Shown in pieces: positions 22,622 to 34,674 of a DNA stretch of 64,000 nt (its first letter is position 1; each line of letters starts with the position of its first letter). The notes beneath the pieces are model-generated. The model did no database searches and was not told the origin of the DNA. It saw nothing but the letters and a program-made list of their open reading frames with translations. Made by a program: the position numbers and the translations under genes. This DNA is from Panicum virgatum (lineage: Eukaryota; Streptophyta; Magnoliopsida; Poales; Poaceae), in NCBI RefSeq assembly GCF_016808335.1, contig NC_053149.1:31431339-31495338 (forward strand), read 5' to 3'.

Positions 22622-25600
22622 TGTAACACCCTAATTCAAATTCCAGTATTTAATAATAAATTTAATTGGCTTTATTTAATTTTCTAAGGATTATTGTGTT
22701 AGTCTTGCATTTAATCTAAATTTTGTTCCTTAAGTGATTAAAATTTTATCTTAGGTTTAATTTCGTTGTTGCATCATGCTGGAGCATTGCTTTATTTGTT
22801 TGAGTGCTAGAGTGAATTCAAATTCAAATTTGAATTCATTTGCCTTGAGTTTGAGTTAGAAATAGAAATAGGAAAATAGAGTTAGAATTAGAAAAGGAAA
22901 ACCAAAAACCCATAGCAACCCAACCAAACCAAACCCAACCCAATAAACCGGCCCAACTCGCTCCCTCTTTCTCCCTCTCCCCGCAAAGCCCAGCAGCTCA
23001 AACCCGTTTCTCCTTTCCACGGCCCGTCCTCGTTCCCTTTTTCCGCACCCGGCCCACCTCCCGCGTTCCCGTTCGGCCTGCTCCGCACGTCGCGCCAGCC
23101 CATCGAGCCGCATGACGCTCAGCCCGGTTCGCACGCCCCGCGCGAGCGCACTCGCGTTTCACCCCCCCGCAGACAGTGCCTCGAGGCCCCACACGTCAGC
23201 ACCGGTTCGCTTCCCTCACGCCCACTCAACCCCGCTCGCGTGCTCGCCCGCCTCTGACAGCCTGGACCCACCAATCAGGCCCGTCTTCCCCGCCGCGACG
23301 CCCGCGCTGAACGGCTCCGCCGTGATCTTCGCGGCTCGATCCGCCTGGCACACTCACCCAAGTTGACCGCAGCCGCCCTATAATTACCGCCGTGGCTCCC
23401 CTGAACCCTAAGCCGCCGCGCTACGCCCCCTCAAACCCTAGCGCCGCCTCCACGTTTGCTCCGCCCGGAGCAGAGCCCGCACCGCCGCGGCCACGCCTCA
23501 CCGCCGCACCGGAGGCCCGGCCAAGCCGTGCAGGACCTTCGCCGTGGGACCCGCGACATCCCAGAGCCCACTGCTCCCCACTCCGACCTCGGCGTCGACC
23601 TCGTCACCGAGCTCCGGTCAAGCGCCGCCTCTGCGCCCCGCCCGGACTTCACCGCTGGCCTCTCCGCGCAGCATCTTCGGCCAACTACAGCCCCAGTGAG
23701 CTTTGCCCCATGGCCCTTTTCCTTTTAGGCAGAATCCCGTAGCCTGTAACTCGCCCATGTAGCTAGGACACCGACGCCAACATGGCGCCACCGCCGTAGG
23801 GCCGCCTTTGCAAAAGCGCACGGCCCTCCCCTCCCTAAAATGCCACGATAATGCCCTAGGAGTGTTGCGCGTGCCACGTACGTCACCATGGCTCGAGGAC
23901 CCGGTCGAATTAGATCCTGGAGCACCAGTTTTGGTAAAGTCCGGCGAGGCGCCGCTGCGGGAAAGGTTTCTCGGCGACCAGCGCCGCCACCGTCGCCCCC
24001 TTTCAACCCTGGCCATCCGATCCGTTTTGGACGCCCCTGATTAGATCGCACCCATAGCAGATCTGAGCCACCGGATGCTGATCCAGTGGTTGAGATCCAA
24101 CCGTACCGGTTCGGCCGGTATCTTTTGCTAAAGAGCCCCTGCACTTTAGTAGATTCAACCCGCAGTCCAACTCTAGTTAAAAGTATTTGCAGATTAGTCC
24201 AGAAATTAGCGCCCAGCCCCCTGAACTCTTTAGATTTTGAACCCGCCATCCTTGGCTGCTGTTTTTGCGAGTTAGCCCCTGAATCTAATGTTTAATTATG
24301 TTTAGGCCCTCGGTTTTTGCAGAAAACCCCCTAGAACTTCAGTTTTCTTACAAATAGGCCCCTAGAACTTGTTTTTAGCCTAGTTTATGCCATTTAACTC
24401 TGTTTTAAGCGTTCTTTATATCCACGCGATCGTTGTAATGCATAGAATAGTTTTAGACTAGTTTAGTGTGCTGTTTTTATGTATTGATGTACTGTTTCTT
24501 AGTTTTTGCTAGTGTTTGCTTGTATGCTTATTGTTGTGCGTTGTTTTGGCCATGTGTTCGTGAGTAGACGTTGAGCTACCGGAGGAGCCCTAGTACCAGT
24601 ACCCAGAGTAGCATCCGTCTTCAGATCAGTTTGAGCAGCAGCAGGAGCAGTACGAGGAAGGCAAGTATAACATGAACACCACCTATCATCTTTAATTACA
24701 ATTTCATACTGCATTTAATACTGTATGCCTATAAGGACTGTCCTAGCCACTTTATATCCTTTATATATACCTTTGGGTTGCATTTTGGTTAGTTGTGCTA
24801 GGTTGCTGCGCTCTCACACATAATGGTCCTTTTTAATTTAATTGATTAATGTTTTACTTGAATTTAATTCTGAGAGTGGCACTCTGTGTGGCTTGAGTGG
24901 CTCACTTCTCGTTAAAATTGGTTTTGTTAGAAACATGGTTTAGGGGGCTAGCACGGTGCTTACTGCCTGGTTGGCCACTCTCCATAATGACCGGTTCATA
25001 GAGCGACAACCTAGGACAACAGCACTACCACAAGACTGGAATGGGACGGTCTTGGCTTACTAATTAGGTCTTTTTGGTTTGGAGTAACTTACCTGCGGGG
25101 CAAAGGGTGGTAAGCTTCAATGGTCCCTGCTCCTCCGGCTTGGTCTGTGCTTGGTTTGCGCACCTGTGCTTGTACCCCTGGAGGTGGGCCCCATCGTCGC
25201 CGATCTAACTCTTAGCGGTTATGCCTTACCAACGAGATTCTTTGTAACGGCCTCGTAGTGAGTTTGCTAGCCATCTCACCTACGGAAGTGTGATGAACAA
25301 CTAGCGTAGCTCACGACTTGTGGGTAAAGATGTGCAACCTCTGCAGAGTGTAAAACTGGTATACTAGCCGTGCTCACGGTTATGAGCGGCCCAGATCCTC
25401 CTTTTGATTAGTGGGGTTATCTCCTTCCGACGAGGGAGGTGCCTCTCGGGGTTACCTTGGTGGTTTCGGTTTGGTTCTCTGTAGTAACATGATTAATTCT
25501 GATTAATTACTATGTAACTGGGTTTATGGTAATTCATCAACTTGTAGTAAATAGCTTTAATAAAATTTTGCCAAGATTAAAAGCCTATGCAGTTGAGTCA

Positions 25601-26019
25601 GCCAACCTTAGAGCCTCATAGTTTGTGTTATACTTGTTGAGTACAAGTTGTGTACTCACTCTTGCCTCTTCTCTACTTTTTCCTCTTGGCTACGCTACTG
25701 CTGCTCAGTTCCTGTCGACGCGTGGGAGTTTGCTCAGCGCTACCAGGACTACGAGGACTTCTAGGCGTTCGTCTCCCAGTCGACGTCCCTGTGGCGCCCT
25801 GCTCAGCTTCGGAGAGTTTTATTCGTATTTGTACTTCGCTTCCGCTGTATCAGACATTTTTGTCATTTATGTAATAAATAACATTCGTATTCGCTTTATT
25901 ATGTCTTATTCGTGATATGTGCTGTGATATACTATTCATTCTGTTGTATATACGTGTGACTTGATCCTGGCACGTATATGATTGCTCGGTTTATGTCCTT
26001 TTATAAACCGGGTGTTACA
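22622..26019 (+). repeat. 3' LTR of the long-LTR element (3398 bp)
   Basis: Same structure as the 5' LTR. It carries an extra 41 bp at about 23702-23742 (CTTTGCCCCATGG ... ATCCCGTAG) that the 5' LTR lacks. Hairpin GAGTAC/GTACTC at 25639-25657. Confidence 0.92.
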
Positions 26020-26024
26020 GTACC

Positions 26025-26393
26025 ACTTACCACTCCTTTGTTCAACCGTCAATCCGGAGGTTTTATAAAGTTTTTGAAAACAAATTTGTAAGTTCCTCGG
26101 GTGATCTCTCGGATCGCTCAATGTGTTTCATTCCTCACCAAGGCCTTTTTATGCGCCTTTCTTTTTTCATCCTACTTCTAATGGCTTCTTTTTGGTGGAT
26201 CTGTAGGTATGGAGGATATAATGGCAAACTTGCTTCTCATATTTTGCTAAGTCAAAGACCGGATCCAAAGGAGAAACAAGTCATAAGCCTTGATCAAGAT
26301 GTGCAAGTGTGTGGATATTTTTGGTGGATGATGGATGAGAACTCCTTTATATGAATTCTCTTTCCCTTGTAATGTTTTTGGTATGGGCTATAT

Positions 26394-26428
<35 letters not shown>

Positions 26429-26573
26429 TGACACACCTTGTGGGTGTGTGGCATACCTTCTTTGGGTATTCATCTTTTCTCTTCTTTTTTTGACATGCCT
26501 TGTGGGCATGTGGCATACCTTCTTTGGGTATGCATCTTTTATTTCTTTTTGTGTAGCCCATACATTATGATGA
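26025..26573 (-). other. Athila-type 3' untranslated segment between two nested elements
   Basis: Non-coding remainder of the Athila-type element lying between the GTACC and GATGA insertion sites. It holds a CT microsatellite (about 26393-26428) and two tandem ~67-bp units with hairpins (26432-26532). Confidence 0.7.
26432..26532. repeat. Tandem hairpin units in the Athila-type 3' region
   Basis: Two copies of a ~67-bp unit contain four short stems: CACACC/GGTGTG, CATACC/GGTAT, CATGCC/GGCATG and CATACC/GGTATG. The first stems of the two units differ in sequence but still pair. Confidence 0.7.
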
Positions 26574-29460
26574 TGTAACACCCTAATTTTAAATTTCAGT
26601 ATTTTTTAATAAATTTAATTGGCTTTAGTTAAATTTTATAAGGTTTATTGTGTTTAGTTGGCATTTAATCCAATTTTTGTTCCTTAATTGATTAAAATTT
26701 TACCATAGGTTTAAATTTTTGTTGCATTCATGCTGGTGCATTAATTTATTTGTTTGAGTGCTAGTTGTGAATTCAAATTTGAATTTGAATTCACCTAGTT
26801 GTGTGATAGTTTGGATTAGAAATAGAAAAGGAGAAATAGGAAGAAAACCCAACACAAAACTCAAACCCAAAAACCCAAAAAGCCCAACCCAGCTCCCCGC
26901 GGCCCAAGTCCCCGCTCAGCCCATTTCGGCCCAGCTCGCCCGCGCCCCGCTTGGCCCCGCTCCGCACGCCCCATCCCGCGCAGGCCAGCTCGCCAGCGCC
27001 CAAGTCGCCCCGCACCGCCTGGCAGCCCGACCCCACCTGGCGGCGCAAGCCAGCCCGCTCGCCCGCTCGCCCGCTCAGCCGCTCGCAGCACGCCCCGCCG
27101 CTGACCCGTGGGCCCAGCCTGCCAGCGTCGTCTTCCCCCTCGCGCAACTACCGCCGAGCATCTCGCCGGAGATCTCGCGCCGCGCCCTCCACGGTGCGCA
27201 TCCCCAGGATCCCCGCCGGCCCCTTTAATTGCCCCTGCGGCCTCCCTGGACCCCGTCATCACCCCCACCGCCGCCACAAAACCCTAGCCCGCCCGCCTCG
27301 CCTTGCTCCGCCGAGCAGAGCACTCACGCCTCCACGAACCCGCCCCCGCGAAGGTCAACTCCGGCCCCTGTGCCATACTGGAGCACCGCACGGAGGGGGA
27401 GTTCGCCTGCAGCCGCCCCCCACGCCCTCTACCCCGCGCTCTGCACGGGGATTGCTCACCGGAGCAACACGTCGCCGCCACCGGTAAACACCTCCGCCCC
27501 TCAATTCCTCGCCGCCGGTTCCCTGCGCCGCGCAAATCAGCCTCCCCAAGCCCTCGGTGAGCACCGCCCGGACCTCCTCTTTCTTTTGCATGAGTCGTCG
27601 TAGCCCGAGACCCACGACGGAGCCCTGGCACCGCACGCCGGCGGCCTAGCGCCGCCGCTCCACGCCGTGCACCCTGCTCCATCCCCCGCAGCACCTTGCC
27701 TTCCACTCCAGTGGATTGCGCATGCCTCCCTCTTTCCCCACGGCCAAACCGGGGCCCAAACCGAGTCCAGCAGCCCCAGTTTTCCCTACTCCGGCGACCC
27801 CTCCGCCGCGGAGCAGAGCTCCGGCGACGGCGCCGCCGCGCCCCGCGCCCCTTTGCCCTGGACCGCTAGATCCTGAATCAACGCGCATGATTAGGACTTG
27901 AGCCGATCCAATCTGGACCGCCAGATCGCGATCCAGCGGCCGATATATGAGGATACCGGTTCGGCCTGGTTTAATTGCTAAAGAGCCCCTGCACTTTTTG
28001 TTATTCAACCCGCGATCCTATATAGTGTAAAAACATTTACACTGAGGCCCAGATTTTAGCGCATAGCCCCCTGACCTTTCTAGATTTAGTACCCGCAGTC
28101 CACGCTTGACGTTTTTGCGAGTTAGACCCTAAAGCTTTAGTTTAAATACGTTTCAGTCCCTGGTTTTTGTAGAAAAAGCCCCTGGAACTTCAGTTTTCTT
28201 ACAAATAAGCCCCTGAACCTTGTTTTAGGCCTAGTTTATGCGTTTTAGCTCCGTTTTTAGCGTTCTTTTTGTCCACGCGATCGTTGTAACGAGTAGAACA
28301 GTTTAGACTTAGTTTTTCTTGCTGTTTTATTGTATTGATGTTCTGTTTCTTAGTTTTTGTTAATGTTTGCCTGTATGCTTATTTTGTGCATTGTTTTGGC
28401 CATGTGTTCGTGAGTAGACGTTGATCCATCTGAGGAGCCTCAGTACCAGTACCAGGAGCAGCCGTCTTCCGAGCACTTTGAGCAGCAGCCAGAGCAGTAC
28501 GAGGAAGGCAAGTATAACATGAACAACCTATCATCTTTAAATACAATTTCATACTGCATTTTAATACTGTATGCCTTTAAGGATTTCCCAGCCACGTCTT
28601 TACCGCAGCGGAAGCGTGGTGGGCCCCATCGTCGCCGACCTAACTCTCGCGGTTACGCCTTACCAACGAGATTCTTTTTAAAGGCCTCGTAGTGAGTCGC
28701 TGGCCATCTCACCTAAGGAAGTGTGATGAACAACTGGCGTAGCTCACGACTTGTGGGTAAAGATGTGCAACCTCTGCAGAGTGTAAAACTGGTATACTAG
28801 CCGTGCTCACGGTTATGAGCGGCCCAGATCCTCCTTTTGATTAGTGAAGTTATCTCCTTCCGACGAGGGAGGTGCTTCTCGGGGTTACCTTGGTGGCTTG
28901 GTTTCGGTTTGGTCCTCAGTAGTTTCATATTTAATTCTGATTAATTACTATGTAACTGGGTCAATGGTAATTCATCAACTCATAGTAAATAGCTTAAATA
29001 AAATTTTGCCAACACTTAAAAGCTAATGCAGTTGAGTCAGCCAGCCTAGAGCCTCATAGTTTGTGTTATACTTGTTGAGTACAAGTTGTGTACTCACTCT
29101 TGCCTCTTCTCTACTTTTTCCTCTTGGCTACGCTACTGCTGCTCAGTTCCTGCCGACACGAGGGAGTTCGTCCAGCGCTACCAGGACTACGAGGACTTCT
29201 AGGTGCTTCGTCTCCCAGTCGACGTCCCTGTGGCGCCCTGCTTCAGCTTCGGAGAGCTTTATCGTATTTTGTACTTCACTTCCGCTGTATCAGACATTTT
29301 TGTCATTATTGTAATAAATAATATTCGTATTCGCTTTATTATATCTTTTTACGTGATATGTGCTATGATATACTGTTCATTCTGTTGTATATACGTGTGA
29401 CCTGATCCTGGCACGTATATGATTGCTCGGTTTATGTTCTTTTATAAACCGGGTGTTACA
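26574..29460 (+). mobile_element. Solo LTR of the long-LTR Ty3 family
   Basis: Begins TGTAACACCC and ends CGGGTGTTACA, like the LTRs at 17264 and 22622, and is flanked by the perfect duplication GATGA (26569-26573 and 29461-29465). At 2887 bp it lacks several hundred bases present in the other two, around 28600. There is no internal region. It is more divergent, so it is a different lineage within the family. Confidence 0.93.
28418..28507 (+). CDS. LTR-embedded exon-like peptide (open copy)
   Basis: The frame is entered after a TAG acceptor-like site at 28415-28417 and runs open to GAGGAAG|GCAAGT, a match to the GC-AG intron donor consensus. Residues include DPSEEPQYQYQEQPSSEHFE and then QQPEQYEE. 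The two LTRs at 17264 and 22622 have the same block with CAG codons changed to TAG. There is no ATG and a TGA lies just upstream, so it could only be read from a spliced RNA. It is comparable in place, and in the EEP motif, to the exons at 11199 and 45875. Confidence 0.45.
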
Positions 29461-29465
29461 GATGA

Positions 29466-30216
29466 TAACTTTGGAGAGAGATAAACATGGCACATCTTGG
29501 AGTTTTATTTGTGGATGGATGGGGGATGTACTTGCTATCTTCTAGGTGTAGAATTATAGCATGTGAGTGGATGTGTACATGATCTTGATCATGGGCATAT
29601 GAAGTGATTCTCACAAAGGGTCACAACAATTTGACAAAGCTCAATGAGAAGACAAGTTGCATATGTAGAAAAGGCTTTTCAAACTTGTAACTCATATGGC
29701 TCTGGATAGGAATTGCATATCACCGAGGAACTTTATTTTATTTTTTTGTATTTTTGAAAAGAAATACTTCGGATATCAAGCATCACATAGGAGAAGATCA
29801 TAGCAACTCTTTTCAGTCATATCATAACCCACAACAACCTAGATTCAAATTCTGCTTTTTCGCTACCCACAAGTTTCAAGCTTAAGGTTTGAACATCTAG
29901 CCACCAAACTCAGAACTTAGGGAGAGCATAAGGTTGTAACTAGGCATATGAAAGGAACTAATAGAGCAACTATTCATCATCTCAACAAGGAAAAACTACA
30001 CATGCTTACTACACATACTGGAAAGCAAGTAAGTATTTTTGGATTTTTAAAGGTTTTGTCAATTTTTATTTGATTTTAGTTATGCAAATTTTTATGGATT
30101 TTCAGAATTTTGCAAATTTTTGTTTGGTTTCATGCAAGGTTTTGAAAAGCGGTAAAGATAGAGTTTGATACAAGGTACCTCTCATGGGGGTCCTCCCCCA
30201 AGCTTCAGGCTCACTG
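29466..30216 (-). other. Athila-type 3' untranslated region
   Basis: AT-rich sequence downstream (minus strand) of the third ORF. No gene is recognised. Confidence 0.6.
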
Positions 30217-31752
30217 CTACTGGTTAGGATTAAACCCAGCCCAATGGTAGTAGGCCCTCCACTCCTCCTGGGATTGCTGCTGTTGCTGCTCCAGGTTGCG
30301 GATCCTCTCGCCTGTGTATCGCTGCCAGTTTTGAGTTGACTCGATGTTCTGGCCCAGCGACTCGTCAATGTTGGTGGTGCGCACGTTCAACTCACCCACC
30401 TGCCGAGTCAGAGTGGCGAAACCTCTGGACGAAGCTGTACGTCGCGGGGGACCACTGGAGCTGGAACTGGTGGACCGGTACCCTGCGGCCTACCGTGCCC
30501 ACTCGGTGGAGCTGGCACTCTACCATGACGAACCTCCAGCCTCATATTGCTATGGTTGAGGCTGAGGTTGCTGCTGCATGGACTCCTCCCTTCTGGCCCT
30601 GCTTCTTGTGACCCTGCCAGGAAGACCAGAAACACTATGCCTACTACTCTCCTCTTGTGGAACAAGAGGAATGGTTAGCGAATGGCAGTTATACAGATGA
30701 TACCCCACGTTTGGCAACGAGATTTCATTTGCCTAACCAAGCGAAAAGAAAATCAAGGAGTCATCTGGGCCTTTCTTGAGTGTGTGGCCTTGAACTAAGT
30801 ACGCCTCATCTATCATAACACGGGGCTCCTCAATGAAGGGAACGGGGTTCCCATCTAAGATTCCCATATTTGATGCAATGCGGGTGACCAAAGAAGTGCA
30901 TTCAATAGGACCCATCATCCGAAAATTTGTGAGCCATTGCTTAACCATTGCTTGTGCGGGGGAAATTCGGATTTTGTTGACCATGGCGTATAATATCATC
31001 AACTCATCGTTTCGCACTGGTCATGGATCATCTCTTGGAAAGAGAGTGATAGCCACCCACTTGTGCATCAAACGAAGAGTTGGATTTTGAATGTCATTGC
31101 ACTGAGGTGCAAACTTGCCATGAACAACTTGACCCGAAATCAAGCCCCAAAACTCACGTCGATCAAAACCGCGGCAAGCTTTTGCAAGGGAAATCGGCAA
31201 GCGCGCGCTAAAACCAAGGAGGTGACTGAAATTTCTCCAATTAAAATAGCGTTCAACTCCAAAAAGAAGGAAAGAAATACCATCGTCCACCTCCCAAAGA
31301 GTGCAAAGAAACTAGATGGTGAGGAGACAAGAACCATTCTCCTCAATGGGTACAAAACCATCCCATCCAACCGCATGCCAAACACGAGCGAAGTCAACAT
31401 CCATACCTATTTTTTCGAGAAGGTCCGGATCGAAGGCTCTGGTATGACCAAAGCTTCGATTCTTGATCATGGCGTAGGCTTGACGCTCGTGGTCGTCTTG
31501 CAAGTCGAGGTGTGGTGCATCATCTTCATCTATTTCCATGTCCTCGGCTTGCGGTTCTGCAGCTTGCTCCTCGAACTGTTCTTCTTGTTCGTCTTGCTCA
31601 TAATCCATTGTAGTCGGTGTTGGTGCAGGTTCTGGGGAATGATGAGAGCTCGACTTGCCCTGCGAACGGGACGAGCCCAACCTCGTCATCTTCTTGAGAG
31701 CTCTGGAAATTTTCCGCCTTGCACCTCTCATGCTTGCAACAAGAACGAACAA
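30217..31752 (-). pseudogene. Athila third ORF (plant transposon-protein-like), with stop codons
   Basis: About 511 codons in one frame from ATG 31752 to the stop at 30217, broken by in-frame stops at 31312-31314, 31021-31023 and 30733-30735 and further ones near 30525-30570, with no frameshift. The N-terminus is basic and then very acidic (DYEQDEQEEQ, about residues 48-57). The middle has HERQAYAMIKNRSF, VGWDGFVPI, FNWRNFSHLLGF and RREFWGLISG. The C-terminus is Gln-rich and coiled-coil-like (RIRNLEQQQQQSQEEW). This resembles the ORF found after gag-pol in grass Athila elements, which Pfam treats as a putative plant transposon protein. Its function is unknown. It has its own leader and TATA box upstream. 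Confidence 0.75.
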
Positions 31753-31974
31753 GAATGAACAAGAACAACTCGGTTCGGGTTATGTTAGTGAAATCAAAAT
31801 GAAATTCTTACCCGATAGTTGTTCCTCCAAATATGTGATCAATCTTGCAGCAAAGAAATGAGAGAGAGAGAGATTTCTTGAAACCAAACTTGAGCCAAAA
31901 TCCAAAGGAAACCCAAGCAAGAACTTGTGAGAGGGAATGTGAGTGAAGGAAGTGAGCATGAGAGCTTCACCCCT

Positions 31975-32005
31975 CTCTCGGCCTCTATTTAAAGGGAAGA
32001 TGGTG
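31975..32005 (-). promoter_or_regulatory. Internal TATA/promoter-like region before the third ORF
   Basis: The minus strand reads CCCTTTAAATAGAGGCC. It is preceded by GGCCGGCC-type U3-like sequence and followed by a leader rich in CTCACTTCC, about 230 bp before the ATG at 31752. It looks like a promoter for a separate transcript of the third ORF, or a fossil LTR U3. Confidence 0.45.
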
Positions 32006-32488
32006 CGTGCACCATGGAAAAGGCCGGCCACAACAGCTATGGAGCCATTGGAGAAGGTGGGGCCCGCCCAACAGTCACCTAGGGTCGGCTGACCTATGGG
32101 GTCGGCCGGCGCCATGGTGGGCCCGCTAGGTCTCCCGTTTTGCTAGGCATCTCTTCAATGGTCAAATATTTTGAAAATTTTGGTACACGGCCAAAGTTTG
32201 CTCGAAAAGATGTTCAAATTATTGTTCCCTAAAATTTTTAAAACTCAGAAAATATTTTTGGTCTTTTTGTAAAAAGGGCAAAATGCTAGAAAAATTCCAG
32301 CATGCAGAAAACAATTTTGAAAATTTCAAATATGCAGTGGAGAAAAACAAATAAGTTGCAAAGAAAATGTTGAAAAGCGGAGAAAGCAAATATGAGATAG
32401 ATACCAATTTACCTTTGGCAAGGGTGTGTCGTTTAAAGTCCGACGTGCATGACTTTTCCCCATCGTTCTCATCATTCGTCGGCTCGTC
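32006..32488 (-). other. Spacer between protease and third ORF, where pol is missing
   Basis: AT-rich, no coding signal. In complete Athila elements reverse transcriptase and integrase follow the protease; here they are absent. Confidence 0.55.
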
Positions 32489-34516
32489 CTAGAGAACTGG
32501 ACGAGGCCGAACTCTCGACCTTCCGCCACACCTTCTTTTCCTTCTTCTTTCTTTTAGGTGCGGAGGGTCGTTGTTCTGCTGGGGTTCTGGTGCACCCCAG
32601 AGTGCTTGCCCTTCACTATCTTGTTGGATCATGAAGCGCTGCTCTTCCTTCTTCTTGAACCTGAAAAACATATCCTCCCTTCCGACACGGAAACAGATTT
32701 CTACCTTTCTGACATCGATCCTTGCCTTGGCAGACCTTAGAAAAGGTCGCCCAAGTACGAGGTCGACTCCGAAGTCGCCCTCCACATTCATTACCACAAA
32801 GTCGGCAAGGATGAAGGAGTCTCGTACTCGTACGAAAACGTGTTCAGCTATCCCTTCGGGATACCGAATGGTTGAATCTGCAAGCTGTACGAGCATAGTT
32901 GTTAGGGAAATAGCAGGATATTCAAGTGCTTTATATATTACCTTGGGCATTATATTTACGCTTGCCCCCAGATCGCATAGGCATCGCTCGAAGTGTTTGA
33001 TGTAGATCGAGCAGCTGATCATGGGGACCCTTGGATCCTCTTGCACCGCTGCTACCATGTCATCCCAAACATCGTTCCTTGGGGGATAGTACCTACCTGC
33101 ATGGTTATTGCGTGGTGGCCTCCGGGACGAGTTATCCCGTCCGGTAGACACCATGCTGACATTTTCAACGGGAGACTCGAGTTGCCGCAGGATCTTCCCG
33201 CTCTCAACAGCAGGTAACGATGCAGCAATTTGTGCAAGCTGGGTTTCGATCATTTTGTTGAAACTTAACTGGTTTTTATGAGTTAAAGACAAAGTTTCAA
33301 GCTTGACATTTAAACTTTCCTGGGATTTGTCATTGGCCAAAAGCTTTTTATTTATATTTTCGTTGATTTTAACTTGGCCAAGAACAAGTTCTCTCAAGGG
33401 AGGTTGGTTTGAATTGAAATTTGAATTATAAGAAGGATTGTAGTTATTACCTCCCTAAAAAGGTGGACGTGGCTGGTTCCACCCCTGGCCTCCTTGTTGT
33501 GGACGATACCCGTTGTTGTTGTTGTTGAGGTAGGCGCAGTCTTCACGGGTCTCGGGACAGTCGTTCCCCGAGTGTCCATCATTACCACAGATTTTGCACG
33601 TGAAGTGCGAACCCACGGCGTAAACAGGAGCATGGATCTGTTGTTTGCTCCCTTCCTCCATCTTCTTGATTAGGAGGTCCAGCTTCGCGGCAATCATATT
33701 CGTCTCTTTGACGGTATGCATGCCTTTTGTACGGGGTTAGAGTCGTTCATCGCTCCACCCCTGATTGGAGACCATCTTCTTGACCAATTCTTTTGCTTTG
33801 GCGATAGTCAGGTCGAGGAAGGCTCCTCCAGCAGCAGTATTAATGTTGGCTCGAGATGTCGTTGTGAGCCTGTTGTAGAAGCTTTGCAGGACGAGCCACT
33901 TGTCCATGCCATGATGAGGACAGGCCAGGATGTATTCCTGCTGCGTCTCCCAAGCTTCTGGGATGGATTCCATCCCTGTCTGCTGGAAACTTGAAATTCT
34001 CCCACACAGGGCATTTGTTTTGCCCAGCGGGAAGAATTTTGCGAGGAACGCCTTGGAGCATTTGGCCTAGGTGTCGATGTCCTTTTCTTTGTAAAACTAC
34101 TATTTCGCCTTCCCCAGGAGGGAAAAAGGAAACAAATGAAGCTTGACAATGTCGGCGGCGACACCCCGTATGACAACGGTGTCGTAGAGCTCCAGAAAAT
34201 TCTGCAAATGTGCATTTGCGTCCTCGTTCGGCTTGCCACAGAATGGGCTAGCCTGCACCATGTTGATGAGGCTTGATTTGAGCTCGAAGTTCACGTCCCC
34301 GACATTGATGTTGGGGCCAGTGGCTATATTGTTGGTGGAGGGGACGGAGAACTCGCGGAGAGTCTTTTCAGCCATAGCCTCAAGAACGAGTGGTGCTTCC
34401 GAAATGGGTTTCTGTGCCGGGAGGATAGCGAGAGGAGGAACGACGCGAGGTCGTGCCCTTCTCACGAGCCTCTCTAGATTGTCTGTGTAGTTTTCCGGCA
34501 GTGAGAAACCGGCCAT
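32489..34516 (-). pseudogene. gag-pro: Athila gag-protease pseudogene, single register with nonsense codons
   Basis: All recognisable parts lie in one frame from ATG 34516 to the stop at 32489. In-frame stops are at 34097-34102 (two), about 34070, 33737-33739 and 33455-33457. Order: gag capsid region with SPFCGKPNEDANAHLQNFLE (about 34260-34190) and SIPEAWETQQEYILACPHH (about 33970-33910), zinc knuckle CKICGNDGHSGNDC (about 33558-33599), then a spacer, then the protease with CDLGASVNIMP (about 32945-32977, DLGA catalytic motif as in Athila) and DLVLGRPFL. It then ends in a basic tail without entering reverse transcriptase. Translation as one protein is not possible now. Confidence 0.85.
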
Positions 34517-34647
34517 ACACTACCCCTGTCTTCTTTCAAATCAAAAATAAAAGAAGACATAAAGTGACATTAGCCTAAAAGAGTAAAGACTATATCCTGA
34601 GTACAAGGTCTAAGTTAATATCAGCACAATATCTTTGTTCACTTGCC

Positions 34648-34666
34648 ATCCCCGGCAACGGCGCCA
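34648..34666 (-). promoter_or_regulatory. Primer-binding site, tRNA-Asp type
   Basis: The minus strand reads TGGCGCCGTTGCCGGGGAT, eight bases inside the 5' LTR. This is the priming sequence typical of Athila elements. Confidence 0.88.
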
Positions 34667-34674
34667 GAAATGCT

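Larger units (their letters stand above)
17264..26019 (+). mobile_element. Long-LTR Ty3/gypsy retrotransposon (Tekay/chromovirus-like), non-autonomous
   Basis: LTRs 17264-20622 and 22622-26019 both begin TGTAACACCC and end CGGGTGTTACA, and are flanked by the perfect duplication GTACC (17259-17263 and 26020-26024). The internal part is only 2.0 kb: primer-binding site TGGTATCAGAGC, a gag-like/protease ORF, a polypurine tract. It breaks off just after the first residues of the reverse-transcriptase region (PDVFSEDLPE), so RT, RNase H, integrase and any chromodomain are missing. LTR length above 3 kb, tRNA-Met priming and the protease sequence suggest the Tekay lineage. The LTRs differ by few scattered bases plus one 41-bp indel. 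Confidence 0.92.
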
